Shown here piece after piece: positions 16,456 through 24,477 of a stretch of 34,673 nt of DNA (position 1 is the first letter of the stretch; each line of letters opens with the position of its first letter). The DNA comes from Acetobacter estunensis. Lineage in GTDB: Bacteria > Pseudomonadota > Alphaproteobacteria > Acetobacterales > Acetobacteraceae. The DNA is taken from positions 1 through 34,673 of the forward strand of contig NZ_JAHRDV010000020.1 of NCBI RefSeq assembly GCF_019083805.1. Direction: 5' to 3'. Both the position numbers and the translations under genes were made by a program. Under the pieces are notes generated by a model that saw only the letters and a list, made by a program, of their open reading frames with translations, was not told where the DNA came from and did no database searches.

Positions 16456-16521
16456 GAAGGCTCCCTCTAATTTCTCGTTTTGTAATGAAATCATTACATG
16501 CGGGAAACGCGGGAGGAAGGA

Positions 16522-16559
16522 AGAAGATGCGTTTTTTCAGAAAAAACAAAACATCTTCT
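16522..16559. promoter_or_regulatory. Nested inverted repeat upstream of the aldehyde dehydrogenase operon
   Basis: AGAAGATG (16522-16529) pairs with CATCTTCT (16552-16559), and inside it GTTTTTT (16531-16537) pairs with AAAAAAC (16541-16547). It lies 67 to 104 nt upstream of the 2Fe-2S start, where the operon promoter is expected. It might be an operator, or a second terminator for the bc1 operon read from the right. The sequence does not decide. Confidence 0.4.
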
Positions 16560-16621
16560 GTATATGAAGAAACATAGATGAGATGTTTTTTGAGGCTGAC
16601 GAAAGAAAATCCGTATTAGAA

Positions 16622-16649
16622 CACCGCCATCACATGTGTGACGACGGTG
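16622..16649 (-). terminator. Candidate terminator of the bc1 operon
   Basis: Read on the - strand, CACCGTCGTCAC and GTGATGGCGGTG form a 12-bp stem (two G-T pairs) with a four-base loop, immediately after the Rieske gene stop at 16659. The following tract (TTCT then AATACGG and a T-rich stretch) is only moderately T-rich, so the efficiency is uncertain. Confidence 0.55.
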
Positions 16650-16658
16650 AGTTGGAGG

Positions 16659-17279
16659 TCAGATCTGCACGATGGAGGAGAAGTCGAAAGACTTGCCCTG
16701 CGGGTTCTCACCCAGTCGCAGCGTTGTCGCGCTGGTCATGACGTGCGGAGGCACCGGCAGGTTGTAAGGGGCGGGCACACCTTTCCGCACCCGTCCGGCC
16801 AGATCGAATTTCGAGCCATGGCAGGGGCAGTTATAGCGGCCGCCGTTTGGGCTTCCTGTTGCAGCTTCATAGGCTGGCACGCAGCCCAGATGCGTACAGA
16901 CACCGACATAGACGCCGTACTCCGGCACCAGAGATCGGTGCCAGTTGCGGGCATAATCGGGCTGCTGGACGATGCTGGAATCCGGATCGCGCAGATCGGC
17001 AACGAGCTTTGCGTCCTGCAATGCCTTCAGGTCCTCAGGGGTGCGGCGCAGGATGAACACGGGCTTGCCCTGCCACACGGCGGTCATCTGCTGACCGGGG
17101 GCGAGTTTGGAGATGTCCACATCGACCGGCAGATGGGCGGATGCGCTGTCCTGTGGTTCCAAGCTCTGCACGAAGGGCACGGCGCAGGCGCAGGCGCCCG
17201 CTGCTACGCCTGTCGTGGTGACAAGACCGAGAAAATCGCGACGGCCGGGTTCAGGGGTGTCGGTGGTGTCTTGGCTCAT
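16659..17279 (-). CDS. petA: Ubiquinol-cytochrome c reductase, Rieske iron-sulfur subunit
   Basis: A 206-residue protein with a twin-arginine leader that also serves as membrane anchor (PGRRDFLGLVTTTGVAAGA, residues 11-29). The 2Fe-2S cluster sites are CTHLGC at 128-133 and CPCHG at 151-155, with the expected two cysteines and two histidines as ligands. It carries electrons from ubiquinol to cytochrome c1. In most alphaproteobacteria this gene comes first (Rieske, b, c1), but here it is the last of the three, 13 nt after the cytochrome c1 stop. Confidence 0.95.
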   Translation of the reverse strand: MSQDTTDTPEPGRRDFLGLVTTTGVAAGACACAVPFVQSLEPQDSASAHLPVDVDISKLAPGQQMTAVWQGKPVFILRRTPEDLKALQDAKLVADLRDPDSSIVQQPDYARNWHRSLVPEYGVYVGVCTHLGCVPAYEAATGSPNGGRYNCPCHGSKFDLAGRVRKGVPAPYNLPVPPHVMTSATTLRLGENPQGKSFDFSSIVQI

Positions 17280-17292
17280 GGTTCGCCCGTTC

Positions 17293-18072
17293 TCACTGTG
17301 CCTTCACGCGTTTCCAGGTCTTCAGCTTCCAGGCAATCGCGAGGCCGAGAAGGAAGAGAAGATAGAGCACCGTCGAGACGCCGATCCGGTGGCGCTCGTT
17401 GCGATGCGGGTCCGACGCCCAGACGAGGAAGGTCGTCACGTCGCGGGCCTGCTGTTCCACGGTCGCCGGTGTACCGTCGGGATATTGGATCATCCCGTTC
17501 ATCAGCGGCGGCGGCATGCCAATCAGATGCCCGTCCACCCAGTCGTTGTAGAACTTGCCCGGCACCATGGGAGCGCCAGCAGGCGGCGGCATCTTGTAGC
17601 CGGTCAGGAACGCATAGAGCCAGTCCGCGCTATGGGGTTGGATGGCCGCCAGCCGCGACTGGTCAGGCGGTGCGACCCCTCCCATGACGGCCGCTGCTGC
17701 GGCTTCGCTGGGGAAGGGCGAGCGGAAATGATCGTCCGGCAGACCCGGACGCATGGTTGACTGGCCTGCCACGTCCGGCGGCCCGGCAATCATCTTGGAA
17801 TGTGCCAGATCGGTGATGGCCTGCTGGCTCATCCCGATGCCACGTAGGTCGTTGTAGGTCAGGCTTTTCATGCCGTGGCAGGTCGAGCAGATGCGGTCAT
17901 AAACCATGAAGCCGCGCTGTAGGCTGCCCTGATCGAACCGGCCCAGAGGTCCGTCGAAACTCCACGTTTGCTGAGGCGGCACAAGAGATTCAGGAATGGC
18001 GGCCTGCGCCGAAGCACTCGCCGCAGCCAGTCCGGCGACGACCAGCAGGGTGCTGAGGGGGCGCGCCATCAT
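17293..18072 (-). CDS. petC: Ubiquinol-cytochrome c reductase, cytochrome c1
   Basis: A 259-residue protein. The leader runs to about residue 25 (ASAQA), the haem site CSTCH is at 62-66 (YDRICSTCHGMKSL), and a C-terminal membrane helix (TVLYLLFLLGLAIAWKLKTW) anchors it. YNDLRGIGMSQQ and MPPPLMNGM match the cytochrome c1 family. ATG 18072 overlaps the cytochrome b stop (ATGA). The larger open frame extending to 18429 lies inside the cytochrome b gene and is not used. It receives electrons from the Rieske protein and reduces a soluble or membrane cytochrome c, possibly one from the amine operon. Confidence 0.95.
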   Translation of the reverse strand: MMARPLSTLLVVAGLAAASASAQAAIPESLVPPQQTWSFDGPLGRFDQGSLQRGFMVYDRICSTCHGMKSLTYNDLRGIGMSQQAITDLAHSKMIAGPPDVAGQSTMRPGLPDDHFRSPFPSEAAAAAVMGGVAPPDQSRLAAIQPHSADWLYAFLTGYKMPPPAGAPMVPGKFYNDWVDGHLIGMPPPLMNGMIQYPDGTPATVEQQARDVTTFLVWASDPHRNERHRIGVSTVLYLLFLLGLAIAWKLKTWKRVKAQ

Positions 18073-19313
18073 GCGTCTCCTTGTGTCGCGGCTGCGATGG
18101 AGGAGGGCAGCGGGCGTGTCTTTTCGATACGTGATGCGAGCGGCAGCAGCACGAGGAAGTAGGCAAAATAGTAAAGCCCTGCCAGTCGTCCGACGAGCAT
18201 CCAGCCGCCTTCGGCATGGTGCTTGCCTGCCGCGGCCAGCAGCACGAAGGCTGCCACCAGTCCGAACAGACCCACGCGGCAGATGGGCCGGAAACGCGCC
18301 GAGCGTACGGGCGAGCGGTCCAGCCAGGGAAGTGCGAACAGCACGAGCAGAGACGCAGCCGAGATCACGAGGCCGCCAAACTTCGACGGCACGGATTGCA
18401 GCAACCCATAATAGGGAAGGAAATACCACTCAGGCTCAATGTCGGCAGGTGTGTGCATCGGGTCGGCCGGAGCGTAATTCGCCGCTTCCGTCAGAATGCC
18501 CGGCCAGAAGAACATCAGCGCCGAGAACACCAGTGCGAAGATCAGCAGGCCAACCAGATCCTTGGTGGTGTAATAGGGGTGGAAGGTCAGCGTGTCCTTC
18601 TTCGTTTTCGGTTCGATACCCAGCGGATTGTTGGAGCCGCTGAAATGCACGGCGGCGACATGTAGTCCCACCACCGCCACCACGAGAAATGCCAGAAGGA
18701 AGTGCAGGACGAAGAAGCGGTGCAGGAAGACATCGCCCAGATGATCACTGCCGGTCAGGACGTGCTCCAACGTGTCACCGATCAGCGGCACGGCGCCCAC
18801 GGCCTTGGTGATTACGTCCGCCCCCCAATAGGACATCTGGCCCCATGGCAGCATATAGCCTGCGAAAGCCGTCGCCATGACCATGACCAGCAGAATGAGG
18901 CCGGTCAGCCACAGGATCTCGCGGGGCGCCTTATAGGAGCCGTAATACAGGCCACGGAACAGGTGGATGTAGAGGGCCGCGAGAAAGAGATTCGCGCCGG
19001 TCATGTGCATGGCCCGCAGGAGCCAGCCACCCGAGAGCTGCCGGTCGATGGCCTCGACAGAAGCGAACGCGCCGGCACTGGTGGGTGTGTAGTTCATGGC
19101 CAGAAACGTGCCGGTTGCCAGCATGAGCAGCAGCACGACGGTCAGAATCGCGCCGAAGTTCCACAGCCAGTTCAGATTCCGGGGCATGCGGAAATCGATG
19201 TATTCCGCGCGGAAAGCGGAGATGACCGGCAGCCTGCGGTCGATCCATCCTGTCAGACCGGATCCGGTCGATGCGGGCGTTGAACATTCGCCCGTGTGGT
19301 CGGGCGTTTTCAT
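18069..19313 (-). CDS. petB: Ubiquinol-cytochrome c reductase, cytochrome b
   Basis: A 414-residue polytopic protein with the standard cytochrome b features: the paired histidines on helices B and D (GWLLRAMHMTGANLFLAALY with HLF, and HRFFVLHFLLAFLVV with GLHVAAVH), the GYMLPWGQMSYWGA segment of the quinol site, and PEWYFLPYY, the PEWY motif of the Qo site. The N-terminal segment is a soluble stretch of about 50 residues. It is the first gene of the bc1 operon, 120 nt after the stop of an unknown gene on the same strand; no ribosome site stands out before ATG 19313. Confidence 0.96.
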   Translation of the reverse strand: MKTPDHTGECSTPASTGSGLTGWIDRRLPVISAFRAEYIDFRMPRNLNWLWNFGAILTVVLLLMLATGTFLAMNYTPTSAGAFASVEAIDRQLSGGWLLRAMHMTGANLFLAALYIHLFRGLYYGSYKAPREILWLTGLILLVMVMATAFAGYMLPWGQMSYWGADVITKAVGAVPLIGDTLEHVLTGSDHLGDVFLHRFFVLHFLLAFLVVAVVGLHVAAVHFSGSNNPLGIEPKTKKDTLTFHPYYTTKDLVGLLIFALVFSALMFFWPGILTEAANYAPADPMHTPADIEPEWYFLPYYGLLQSVPSKFGGLVISAASLLVLFALPWLDRSPVRSARFRPICRVGLFGLVAAFVLLAAAGKHHAEGGWMLVGRLAGLYYFAYFLVLLPLASRIEKTRPLPSSIAAATQGDA

Positions 19314-19382
19314 GCGGGAAATCCAGGTTGCACGTGTCGTTCCGGTTCAAATCGATGACCGGCGCAACCTATCATGTTGTTT

Positions 19383-19417
19383 CGGACATGACACGTATCT
19401 GTGTGTTTTCATGTCCG
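19383..19417. repeat. Inverted repeat upstream of petB
   Basis: CGGACATGA (19383-19391) is matched exactly by TCATGTCCG (19409-19417), with a smaller ACAC/GTGT pair inside. It lies between the stop region of the unknown Fur-controlled gene and the cytochrome b start, so it could be an attenuator, an operator or a weak terminator. No T-tract follows on the - strand. Confidence 0.35.
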
Positions 19418-19433
19418 AGGTCGCACGAAGAGT

Positions 19434-20408
19434 TCAGTCCTCGCGGCAGGGATGGCTTCCCAGACGGTCCACGATGGCAAGTTGCACGGTCTGGCGTGTT
19501 TCATCCACGCTGATGAACACATGCATCCGGGCGCGACGCTCGATTTCCACGGCCTCGGGGCAGGCGTTCGATCCGCAACAGCCGGTTTCACGCATGAGAT
19601 CGCGCACGGTCAGGCGGGATTGCACGGCTTGGCGCGCCACCCGGAAAGCAAGGCTGTTGACGATCGCTTCTCCCTCCAGCCGGCCATGGGCGCTGCGATG
19701 TTGCAGAAGTTCGGCGCTGGCTTCGCGGTAAAGCGCGAAGATGTGACGTTCACAGCAGGCGTGAAAATGCCGTTGGTGCCATGATCGGGCGCGTTCGTGC
19801 TCGGCCTGCGCAAGTGAGGCATCCCGCGCGGCTTCGCGGTCTCCGGCGTTGCGGGCGCGCAGTGTCCGGGCCGCCAGCCATGCCCCGGCAAAATCCGGCC
19901 AGGACGCTTCCTCCCATGTCGGAGCGCAGCCTCTCAGGGCGTGGGCGAGACGGAAGCGTCTCTGACCATCCACGCCATAAAGGATTTCGGCCATGCGGGG
20001 TTCGGGATCGTGTCCGAGGATCAAGATGGTGCAGGCGTCACCTCCATGCAGATGGCGCTGGAGCGTGAACAGGTCATAGAAGGTGTCGTCTTCTATGGAG
20101 CGTTCGGTATGCGCTCGCACATGCGCCAGAAAGCGCGGGGCCTGTATTTCCAGAGTGCTGCGCGGACAGAAATCGAAGTTCCACCACCGTGACATTTTCA
20201 CGAGATGAAAGGCAAGGGCATCGCGCAGATGGAGCAGAGCCTCGGGGCGTTCGCCATGTTCGCACAGGAACTGCACGTCGCGGAAGCGGGTGACGAGGCG
20301 GTTGATCTGTCCGATGAAGGGGCGGGAGAGACCGAGATAGGAAAGAAGCTGCTCCGGACGGGAGCGCTCCAGATGCCATTCGGTGGTGAATTCCGTTGTC
20401 GTGTTCAT
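19434..20408 (-). CDS. Unknown protein under a Fur-like box
   Basis: I do not recognise this 324-residue protein. It is cytoplasmic by its lack of any leader or membrane segment. Cysteines cluster near HACCERH in the middle and in the C-terminal third as GCCGSNACPEA, the latter looking like a possible metal or iron-sulfur site. ATG 20408 follows AGGAG; an upstream ATG at 20471 would run through the Fur-like box and is not credible. The box strongly suggests control by iron. It stands 120 nt upstream of petB on the same strand, so read-through into the bc1 operon is possible. The iron-box control argues against a chance open frame. Confidence 0.75.
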   Translation of the reverse strand: MNTTTEFTTEWHLERSRPEQLLSYLGLSRPFIGQINRLVTRFRDVQFLCEHGERPEALLHLRDALAFHLVKMSRWWNFDFCPRSTLEIQAPRFLAHVRAHTERSIEDDTFYDLFTLQRHLHGGDACTILILGHDPEPRMAEILYGVDGQRRFRLAHALRGCAPTWEEASWPDFAGAWLAARTLRARNAGDREAARDASLAQAEHERARSWHQRHFHACCERHIFALYREASAELLQHRSAHGRLEGEAIVNSLAFRVARQAVQSRLTVRDLMRETGCCGSNACPEAVEIERRARMHVFISVDETRQTVQLAIVDRLGSHPCRED

Positions 20409-20455
20409 GACGGGCGAACTCCTGACGCGGCGGGATATGTTCACCATATTGCAAA

Positions 20456-20470
20456 TGATAATCGTTATCA
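20456..20470 (-). promoter_or_regulatory. Fur-like iron box
   Basis: TGATAATCGTTATCA is an inverted repeat of the 7-1-7 Fur type with a single mismatch from TGATAATNATTATCA, and an additional AATTATCA-like half site follows at 20470-20477. It lies 48-62 nt upstream of ATG 20408 and overlaps a possible -35 element (TTGATA read on the - strand) spaced 17 nt from TATGGT. Confidence 0.8.
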
Positions 20471-20502
20471 ATTATCATCCGCGTAATTGCTGTCATGCGG
20501 GC

Positions 20503-20539
20503 AAAAGAAAAGCCCGCCGGGCACGGGGCCGGGCGGACT
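20503..20539 (-). terminator. Terminator of the CHAP-domain gene
   Basis: On the - strand AGTCCGCC pairs with GGCGGGCT (one G-T pair) and, after one mismatch, three more pairs close a 5-nt loop. TTTTCTTTT follows at once. It lies 30 nt after the stop of the gene at 20569-21330 and just before the Fur-like box of the next gene. Confidence 0.75.
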
Positions 20540-20568
20540 TTGACCAGAGCGAGGAAGAAAGCGCGGTT

Positions 20569-21330
20569 TTAGCTGTGCCGCGCATGTTTCCGGAAATGTG
20601 CATGACGGCGGGAAATGACAGCGCGAGGAGCGGGGGCGCGATACCCTTCTTCGAGTGTGCCGACCGTCTCGGGAGCTTCGGCCACCTGCTGAAGACCGGG
20701 GTCCATCTCGAACCGCTCTGCGGATGCGGTCATAACCGGGGAAGCGCCTTCGCTACGCGGATAAATGAAGCCGAATGTGGGGTAGATCGATCCGAACGTG
20801 CCGTTGCGTCCGTTCAGTTCCACCCGAACGGCGGACCAGTCGTTTTCGGGAGACACATCCACCACGCGCACATTGCGACTGATGCCGTTCTGGGCCCAGT
20901 GCGACTGATCGATGAGGATCACACGGTCGTTGACGCGCCCCGTGACGACCGCGACATGTCCGAGCGGCATGCGACGAATGGGCCGGAAATTGAGCACGCT
21001 GCCGACTTCCGGTGCGGCGCCACGGGCATAACGACCGGCGGCATTGTGCCACCAGTCACGAGCGTTGCCATGCAGATCGACAGCGGACTCGGCCTGCGCA
21101 AACGCCACGCACTGAATCACATGGCCGGAGGAATGAATGCGGCCCCAGTGGCGGTGCGCACTGCGGGATGAGGCGACATTGAAAGAAACGGAATGCAGAT
21201 GACCATGCGCGACTTTGTGCGCGTGACGAACGCGGGCTTCGCCCGGCGTGGAATGAAGGAAGTTCGCGGCAGTCATGGTGACGGTCGCCATCATGAGGTG
21301 ACGGACGCGCAACTTCCTCTTGTCGTTCAT
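20569..21330 (-). CDS. CHAP-domain (NlpC/P60-like) cell-wall hydrolase
   Basis: A 253-residue protein with a basic start and a hydrophobic segment (MMATVTMTAANFLHS, about 13-27), so probably exported. The CHAP domain shows Cys74 (IQCVAFAQAES) and His125 (LGHVAVV), the catalytic pair of peptidoglycan amidases/endopeptidases, with GNARDWW between them as usual. The protein has a long histidine-rich linker before the domain and an Ala/Pro/Arg tail. ATG 21330 was chosen because it starts with the basic and hydrophobic leader; an upstream in-frame start at 21393 lacks a ribosome site. The target bond is not shown. Confidence 0.82.
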   Translation of the reverse strand: MNDKRKLRVRHLMMATVTMTAANFLHSTPGEARVRHAHKVAHGHLHSVSFNVASSRSAHRHWGRIHSSGHVIQCVAFAQAESAVDLHGNARDWWHNAAGRYARGAAPEVGSVLNFRPIRRMPLGHVAVVTGRVNDRVILIDQSHWAQNGISRNVRVVDVSPENDWSAVRVELNGRNGTFGSIYPTFGFIYPRSEGASPVMTASAERFEMDPGLQQVAEAPETVGTLEEGYRAPAPRAVISRRHAHFRKHARHS

Positions 21331-21590
21331 CTTTCTGTAGTCCTGCCTTTTTTCTGCAGTTCTTGGGTAGCAAGCCCCATTCGGGGCTGACAAGGGTGTG
21401 AGGGAGACTGAATTGTTCCCAAAGGCGATATTGATACAGGCGCCTGCCTGAATGGACGCGAAATAGGAATATAATCCTACAACAATGAATGCGCCTAAAC
21501 ATTCCGCAATGTCATGGGGGGCATGAACGCAGGGTATTCCTCTTCACGTGCACGCTACTTCCCCAAGATATGCGCGTACCGATTCGGTAT

Positions 21591-22565
21591 TCAGCCTGCT
21601 CGTTGCATGCGGTCGAGAAACCACTGTGAAAACGTGGCAAGACCACTTTCTAGATCAGTGGATGGCTGCCAGCCGGTGAGATCACGAATGCGGTCGATGG
21701 ATGCCCACGTATATTCCACGTCGGCTGAAGGACGAGGCGTCAGACGGATATCCGCCCTGCGGCCCAACTGACGTTCCAGAATGCTGACCAGCCGCGTGAC
21801 AGGTTCCGGGGCGTTATTGCCAATGTTGAGGAGCCGCGCCCCATCTTTGGGAGGATGGTCCATGACCTGCACCACGGCCTCCACCACATCGTCCACATGC
21901 GTGAAGTCGCGCGCGAGATCGGCCCCTTCATAGAGCGTCACCGGTTCCCCGGCGAAAATGGCACGTGCGAACTTGTAATAGGCCATGTCAGGACGCCCCC
22001 ACGGCCCATAGACCGTGAAAAAACGTAGCCCCGTAACCGGCAATCCGTGCAGGTGATGATGGCATTCGGCCATCAGTTCACCGGTTCTTTTGGTGACGGC
22101 ATAGAACGAACCCGGACGATCCACCCGATCGGTTTCACGGAATGGGAGCGCCGCATTGCGTCCATACACAGAGGATGATGAGGCATAGACCAGATGGCGT
22201 AGGGCGGGCAGATGTCGCGTCAGTTCAAGTATTGCGAGCTGCCCCTGAATGTTGGCGTCGATGAAGGCCGCCGGCACTTTCATGGAATGGCGCACGCCGG
22301 CCTGTGCCGCGAAGTGCAGCACGTTGGTGATGCTGCGTCGCTCATGTGCTGGGATGCAGGCCATCAGATCGTCCTGAGCAAGATCAACGCGCAGGAAGGA
22401 GAAGTTGGCGCTCTCCTGAAGAATGGCCAGTCGGTCCGTTTTCAGCGTTGGGTCATAATAGGTGTTGAGATTATCAAGCCCGATCACGCGCTGGCCATCC
22501 GCCAGCAGGCGCCGGCACACGCTGAAGCCGATGAATCCGGCCGCACCCGTAACAAGAATGGTCAC
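21591..22565 (-). CDS. NAD-dependent epimerase, UDP-glucuronate 4-epimerase type
   Basis: A 324-residue short-chain dehydrogenase-fold enzyme. The Rossmann motif GAAGFIG is at residues 7-13 and the catalytic YAVTK at about 155-159 with a serine-rich patch (VYASSSSVYG) before it. The pattern LDNLNTYYDPTLKTDRL and HFAAQAGVRHSM are those of UDP-glucuronate 4-epimerases (LspL/Cap1J-type), which make UDP-galacturonate for envelope polysaccharides. No glycosyltransferase genes are next to it, so its pathway is not shown by context. Confidence 0.88.
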   Translation of the reverse strand: MTILVTGAAGFIGFSVCRRLLADGQRVIGLDNLNTYYDPTLKTDRLAILQESANFSFLRVDLAQDDLMACIPAHERRSITNVLHFAAQAGVRHSMKVPAAFIDANIQGQLAILELTRHLPALRHLVYASSSSVYGRNAALPFRETDRVDRPGSFYAVTKRTGELMAECHHHLHGLPVTGLRFFTVYGPWGRPDMAYYKFARAIFAGEPVTLYEGADLARDFTHVDDVVEAVVQVMDHPPKDGARLLNIGNNAPEPVTRLVSILERQLGRRADIRLTPRPSADVEYTWASIDRIRDLTGWQPSTDLESGLATFSQWFLDRMQRAG

Positions 22566-22604
22566 GTGCCGGCTCCATCCTTGCGATGTGGAGCGATCAC
22601 GTCC

Positions 22605-23159
22605 TCAGCCGGCATGCGGCGTCGGGGCGCCAGTGGTCGTGCCATGAGCGGGCGTGTGCGTGAGAGACGGCGACGTCACGACATCGCCCACTGTAATGCC
22701 GAGTTTCGCTGTCAGGCCGCCCTGCAATTCCAGCGTGGCCGCGACGGGGCCATGGCTGCTGATCCGCGCAAGGCTTTGTGGAACGGCGTTTTCAGTGATG
22801 GATGTGATGTGTCCGTCCGCGCCGATAAACACGATGTCGAGCGATACGAGCGTGTTTTCCATCCACATGTCGCTCTGCTGAGGCTGATCCCACACAAACA
22901 GCATGCCCTGATTTGCGGGGACATTGGTGCGGAACATCTCGCCCACTTCCTGCTCGTGGGGGGTTTTGGCCAGTTCCACCGTGAAATCGTGCGTGCCGTT
23001 GGCGGAACGGATGCTCAGCTTTTCCTGCGGCAGCGTGGGTTGTGCGGCGGTTGGCGCACCCGATCCATCGGCGTGGGCCATGGATGAGACGACGGCGGGC
23101 ATCAGGCCGGTGACGAGCAGGCCGGAGAAAAAGAGTGTGCGGAAGGAATGACGGGTCAC
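22605..23159 (-). CDS. Exported DUF192 protein
   Basis: A 184-residue protein with a signal peptide (to AHA at about 30) and a DUF192 domain. Its landmark motifs are FTVELAKTPHEQEVGEMFR, NQGMLFVWDQPQQSDMWMENT and SLDIVFIGADGHI, the most conserved parts of this family. The function of DUF192 proteins is unknown. The C-terminus is a low-complexity Thr/His/Pro/Gly tail. It is flanked by an epimerase and a metallo-beta-lactamase hydrolase on the same strand with short gaps. Confidence 0.88.
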   Translation of the reverse strand: MTRHSFRTLFFSGLLVTGLMPAVVSSMAHADGSGAPTAAQPTLPQEKLSIRSANGTHDFTVELAKTPHEQEVGEMFRTNVPANQGMLFVWDQPQQSDMWMENTLVSLDIVFIGADGHITSITENAVPQSLARISSHGPVAATLELQGGLTAKLGITVGDVVTSPSLTHTPAHGTTTGAPTPHAG

Positions 23160-23202
23160 CGGATCGTATGCCTTATCGATAATGGAAAAAAAAGAGCGGG
23201 TT

Positions 23203-23868
23203 TTAGCCCAGAAAACGGTTGGTTTCGCGTTCTATCCCGATCGTGGTGGGCGCGCCATGACCGGGGACGACCACGACGTCATCGCCCAGAGGCAGGATAT
23301 GTTCGCGAATGGCGGAGACCAGCATCCGGCTGTCGCCATACGAAAAATCGGTGCGGCCGATGGTGCCGCGAAAGAGGGTGTCCCCCGCAAAGAGGATGCG
23401 GTCCTCGGGATCGAAGAAAACGACGTGTCCGGGAGTATGACCCGGAACGTGCAGGACTTCGTAGCGGCGTCCAAGAAGATCGAGCGTGTCGCCGTGATGC
23501 GTGAAACGGTCGGGACTGACGCTGTGCAGGTCGGTCAGGCCGAAATGGCGAGCCTGTTCCTCGACCGAACGCAGCAGGAAGTCGTCTTCCTCGGTCGGTC
23601 CGATGATGAGGGGCGGACTGTCTTGTTCTGCCGCGAGAAGATCGCGCAGGGCAGCGGCCCCCCCCACATGGTCGAGATGTCCGTGTGTAAGCAGCACGGC
23701 CTCGACCGTGAGCGCGGCATCGCGGATGTGTCGGAAGAGACGCTCGGCATCTCCTCCGGGATCGACCACGATCGCACGGCCCGTTTTCGGATCGGAAACG
23801 AGGGAGCAGTTCTGATGAAAGGCCGTGACTGGAAAACGTTCCGTCTTCAGGCGGTCGGAATCTGTCAT
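23203..23868 (-). CDS. Metallo-beta-lactamase-fold hydrolase (glyoxalase II-like)
   Basis: A 221-residue cytoplasmic enzyme with the metal motif THGHLDH at residues 61-67, further histidines in HVPGHTPGH and VVVPGHG, and an aspartate in FAGDTLFRG, the full set of a dinuclear zinc site. The size and DTLFRGTIGRTD pattern match the short GloB2/YcbL type rather than full-length glyoxalase II, which has a longer C-terminal domain. It might hydrolyse a glutathione or other thioester. Followed by the DUF192 gene 43 nt further on. Confidence 0.88.
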   Translation of the reverse strand: MTDSDRLKTERFPVTAFHQNCSLVSDPKTGRAIVVDPGGDAERLFRHIRDAALTVEAVLLTHGHLDHVGGAAALRDLLAAEQDSPPLIIGPTEEDDFLLRSVEEQARHFGLTDLHSVSPDRFTHHGDTLDLLGRRYEVLHVPGHTPGHVVFFDPEDRILFAGDTLFRGTIGRTDFSYGDSRMLVSAIREHILPLGDDVVVVPGHGAPTTIGIERETNRFLG

Positions 23869-23911
23869 CGAACGGGTCTCCCTGTTCCGATAGTGAGCGG
23901 GTGAAGGCCGA

Positions 23912-24322
23912 TCAGGCCGTCTGCCAGCCCGTCTCCGGGATGTCGAAATGGGAGACGAGATCGTTCGTCGGGATGTTGATCAGATCCTTGTCGATGGACT
24001 TGATCAGCTTTGCCTGCGTGGGCTTCGCGAGGTGTTCGCGGATGACATGCAGAACCTTCGCCGGAGCGGCGAGGACGAAGCCATCGGGGGTGTTGCTGCC
24101 GTGCAGGGCGTCGTTCATCCACTTGGCGACGCGACGACCGAACTCTTCCTTGTGGTGATCGGCCACGGAGAAATCGCCACGCCCGTTGTCGGACGATCCC
24201 GCGATCTCGGCCGCTGCAAACGAGGAGACCTCGTGCATGTGCCCGTCCTTGTGATGCAGGATGCGGGCCTTGCCGCCATCGGCGACGATATAGACGACCT
24301 TGCCGTCGAGACTTTCAGCCAT
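23912..24322 (-). CDS. Host attachment family protein
   Basis: A 136-residue protein of the family called 'protein required for attachment to host cells', first described in Agrobacterium. It shows the family core VVYIVADGGKARIL (residues about 9-22) and FVLAAPAKVLHVIREHL. Its fold is related to eRF1-domain proteins of unknown biochemical role. It is divergent from xdhC across a 155-nt gap and probably starts the run of - strand genes that ends at the CHAP gene. Confidence 0.85.
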   Translation of the reverse strand: MAESLDGKVVYIVADGGKARILHHKDGHMHEVSSFAAAEIAGSSDNGRGDFSVADHHKEEFGRRVAKWMNDALHGSNTPDGFVLAAPAKVLHVIREHLAKPTQAKLIKSIDKDLINIPTNDLVSHFDIPETGWQTA

Positions 24323-24477
24323 CGTTCATGCTCCATGTCTTCTCGTGGTGTCCAAAGGCGCAGCAACTGGCGGATTCGGACCATGGTGGGAGATAGAACC
24401 CGATCAGGAGCGGGAGCAACCCCCCAATGCATATGGGCAGGGTGAAGCCTCGCCCGGTTCGCTGTATGCTGCCGAAT

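Noticed and set aside
16638..17687. 349-residue open frame on the + strand
   Set aside because: It is antisense to the Rieske and cytochrome c1 genes, both certain by cofactor motifs.
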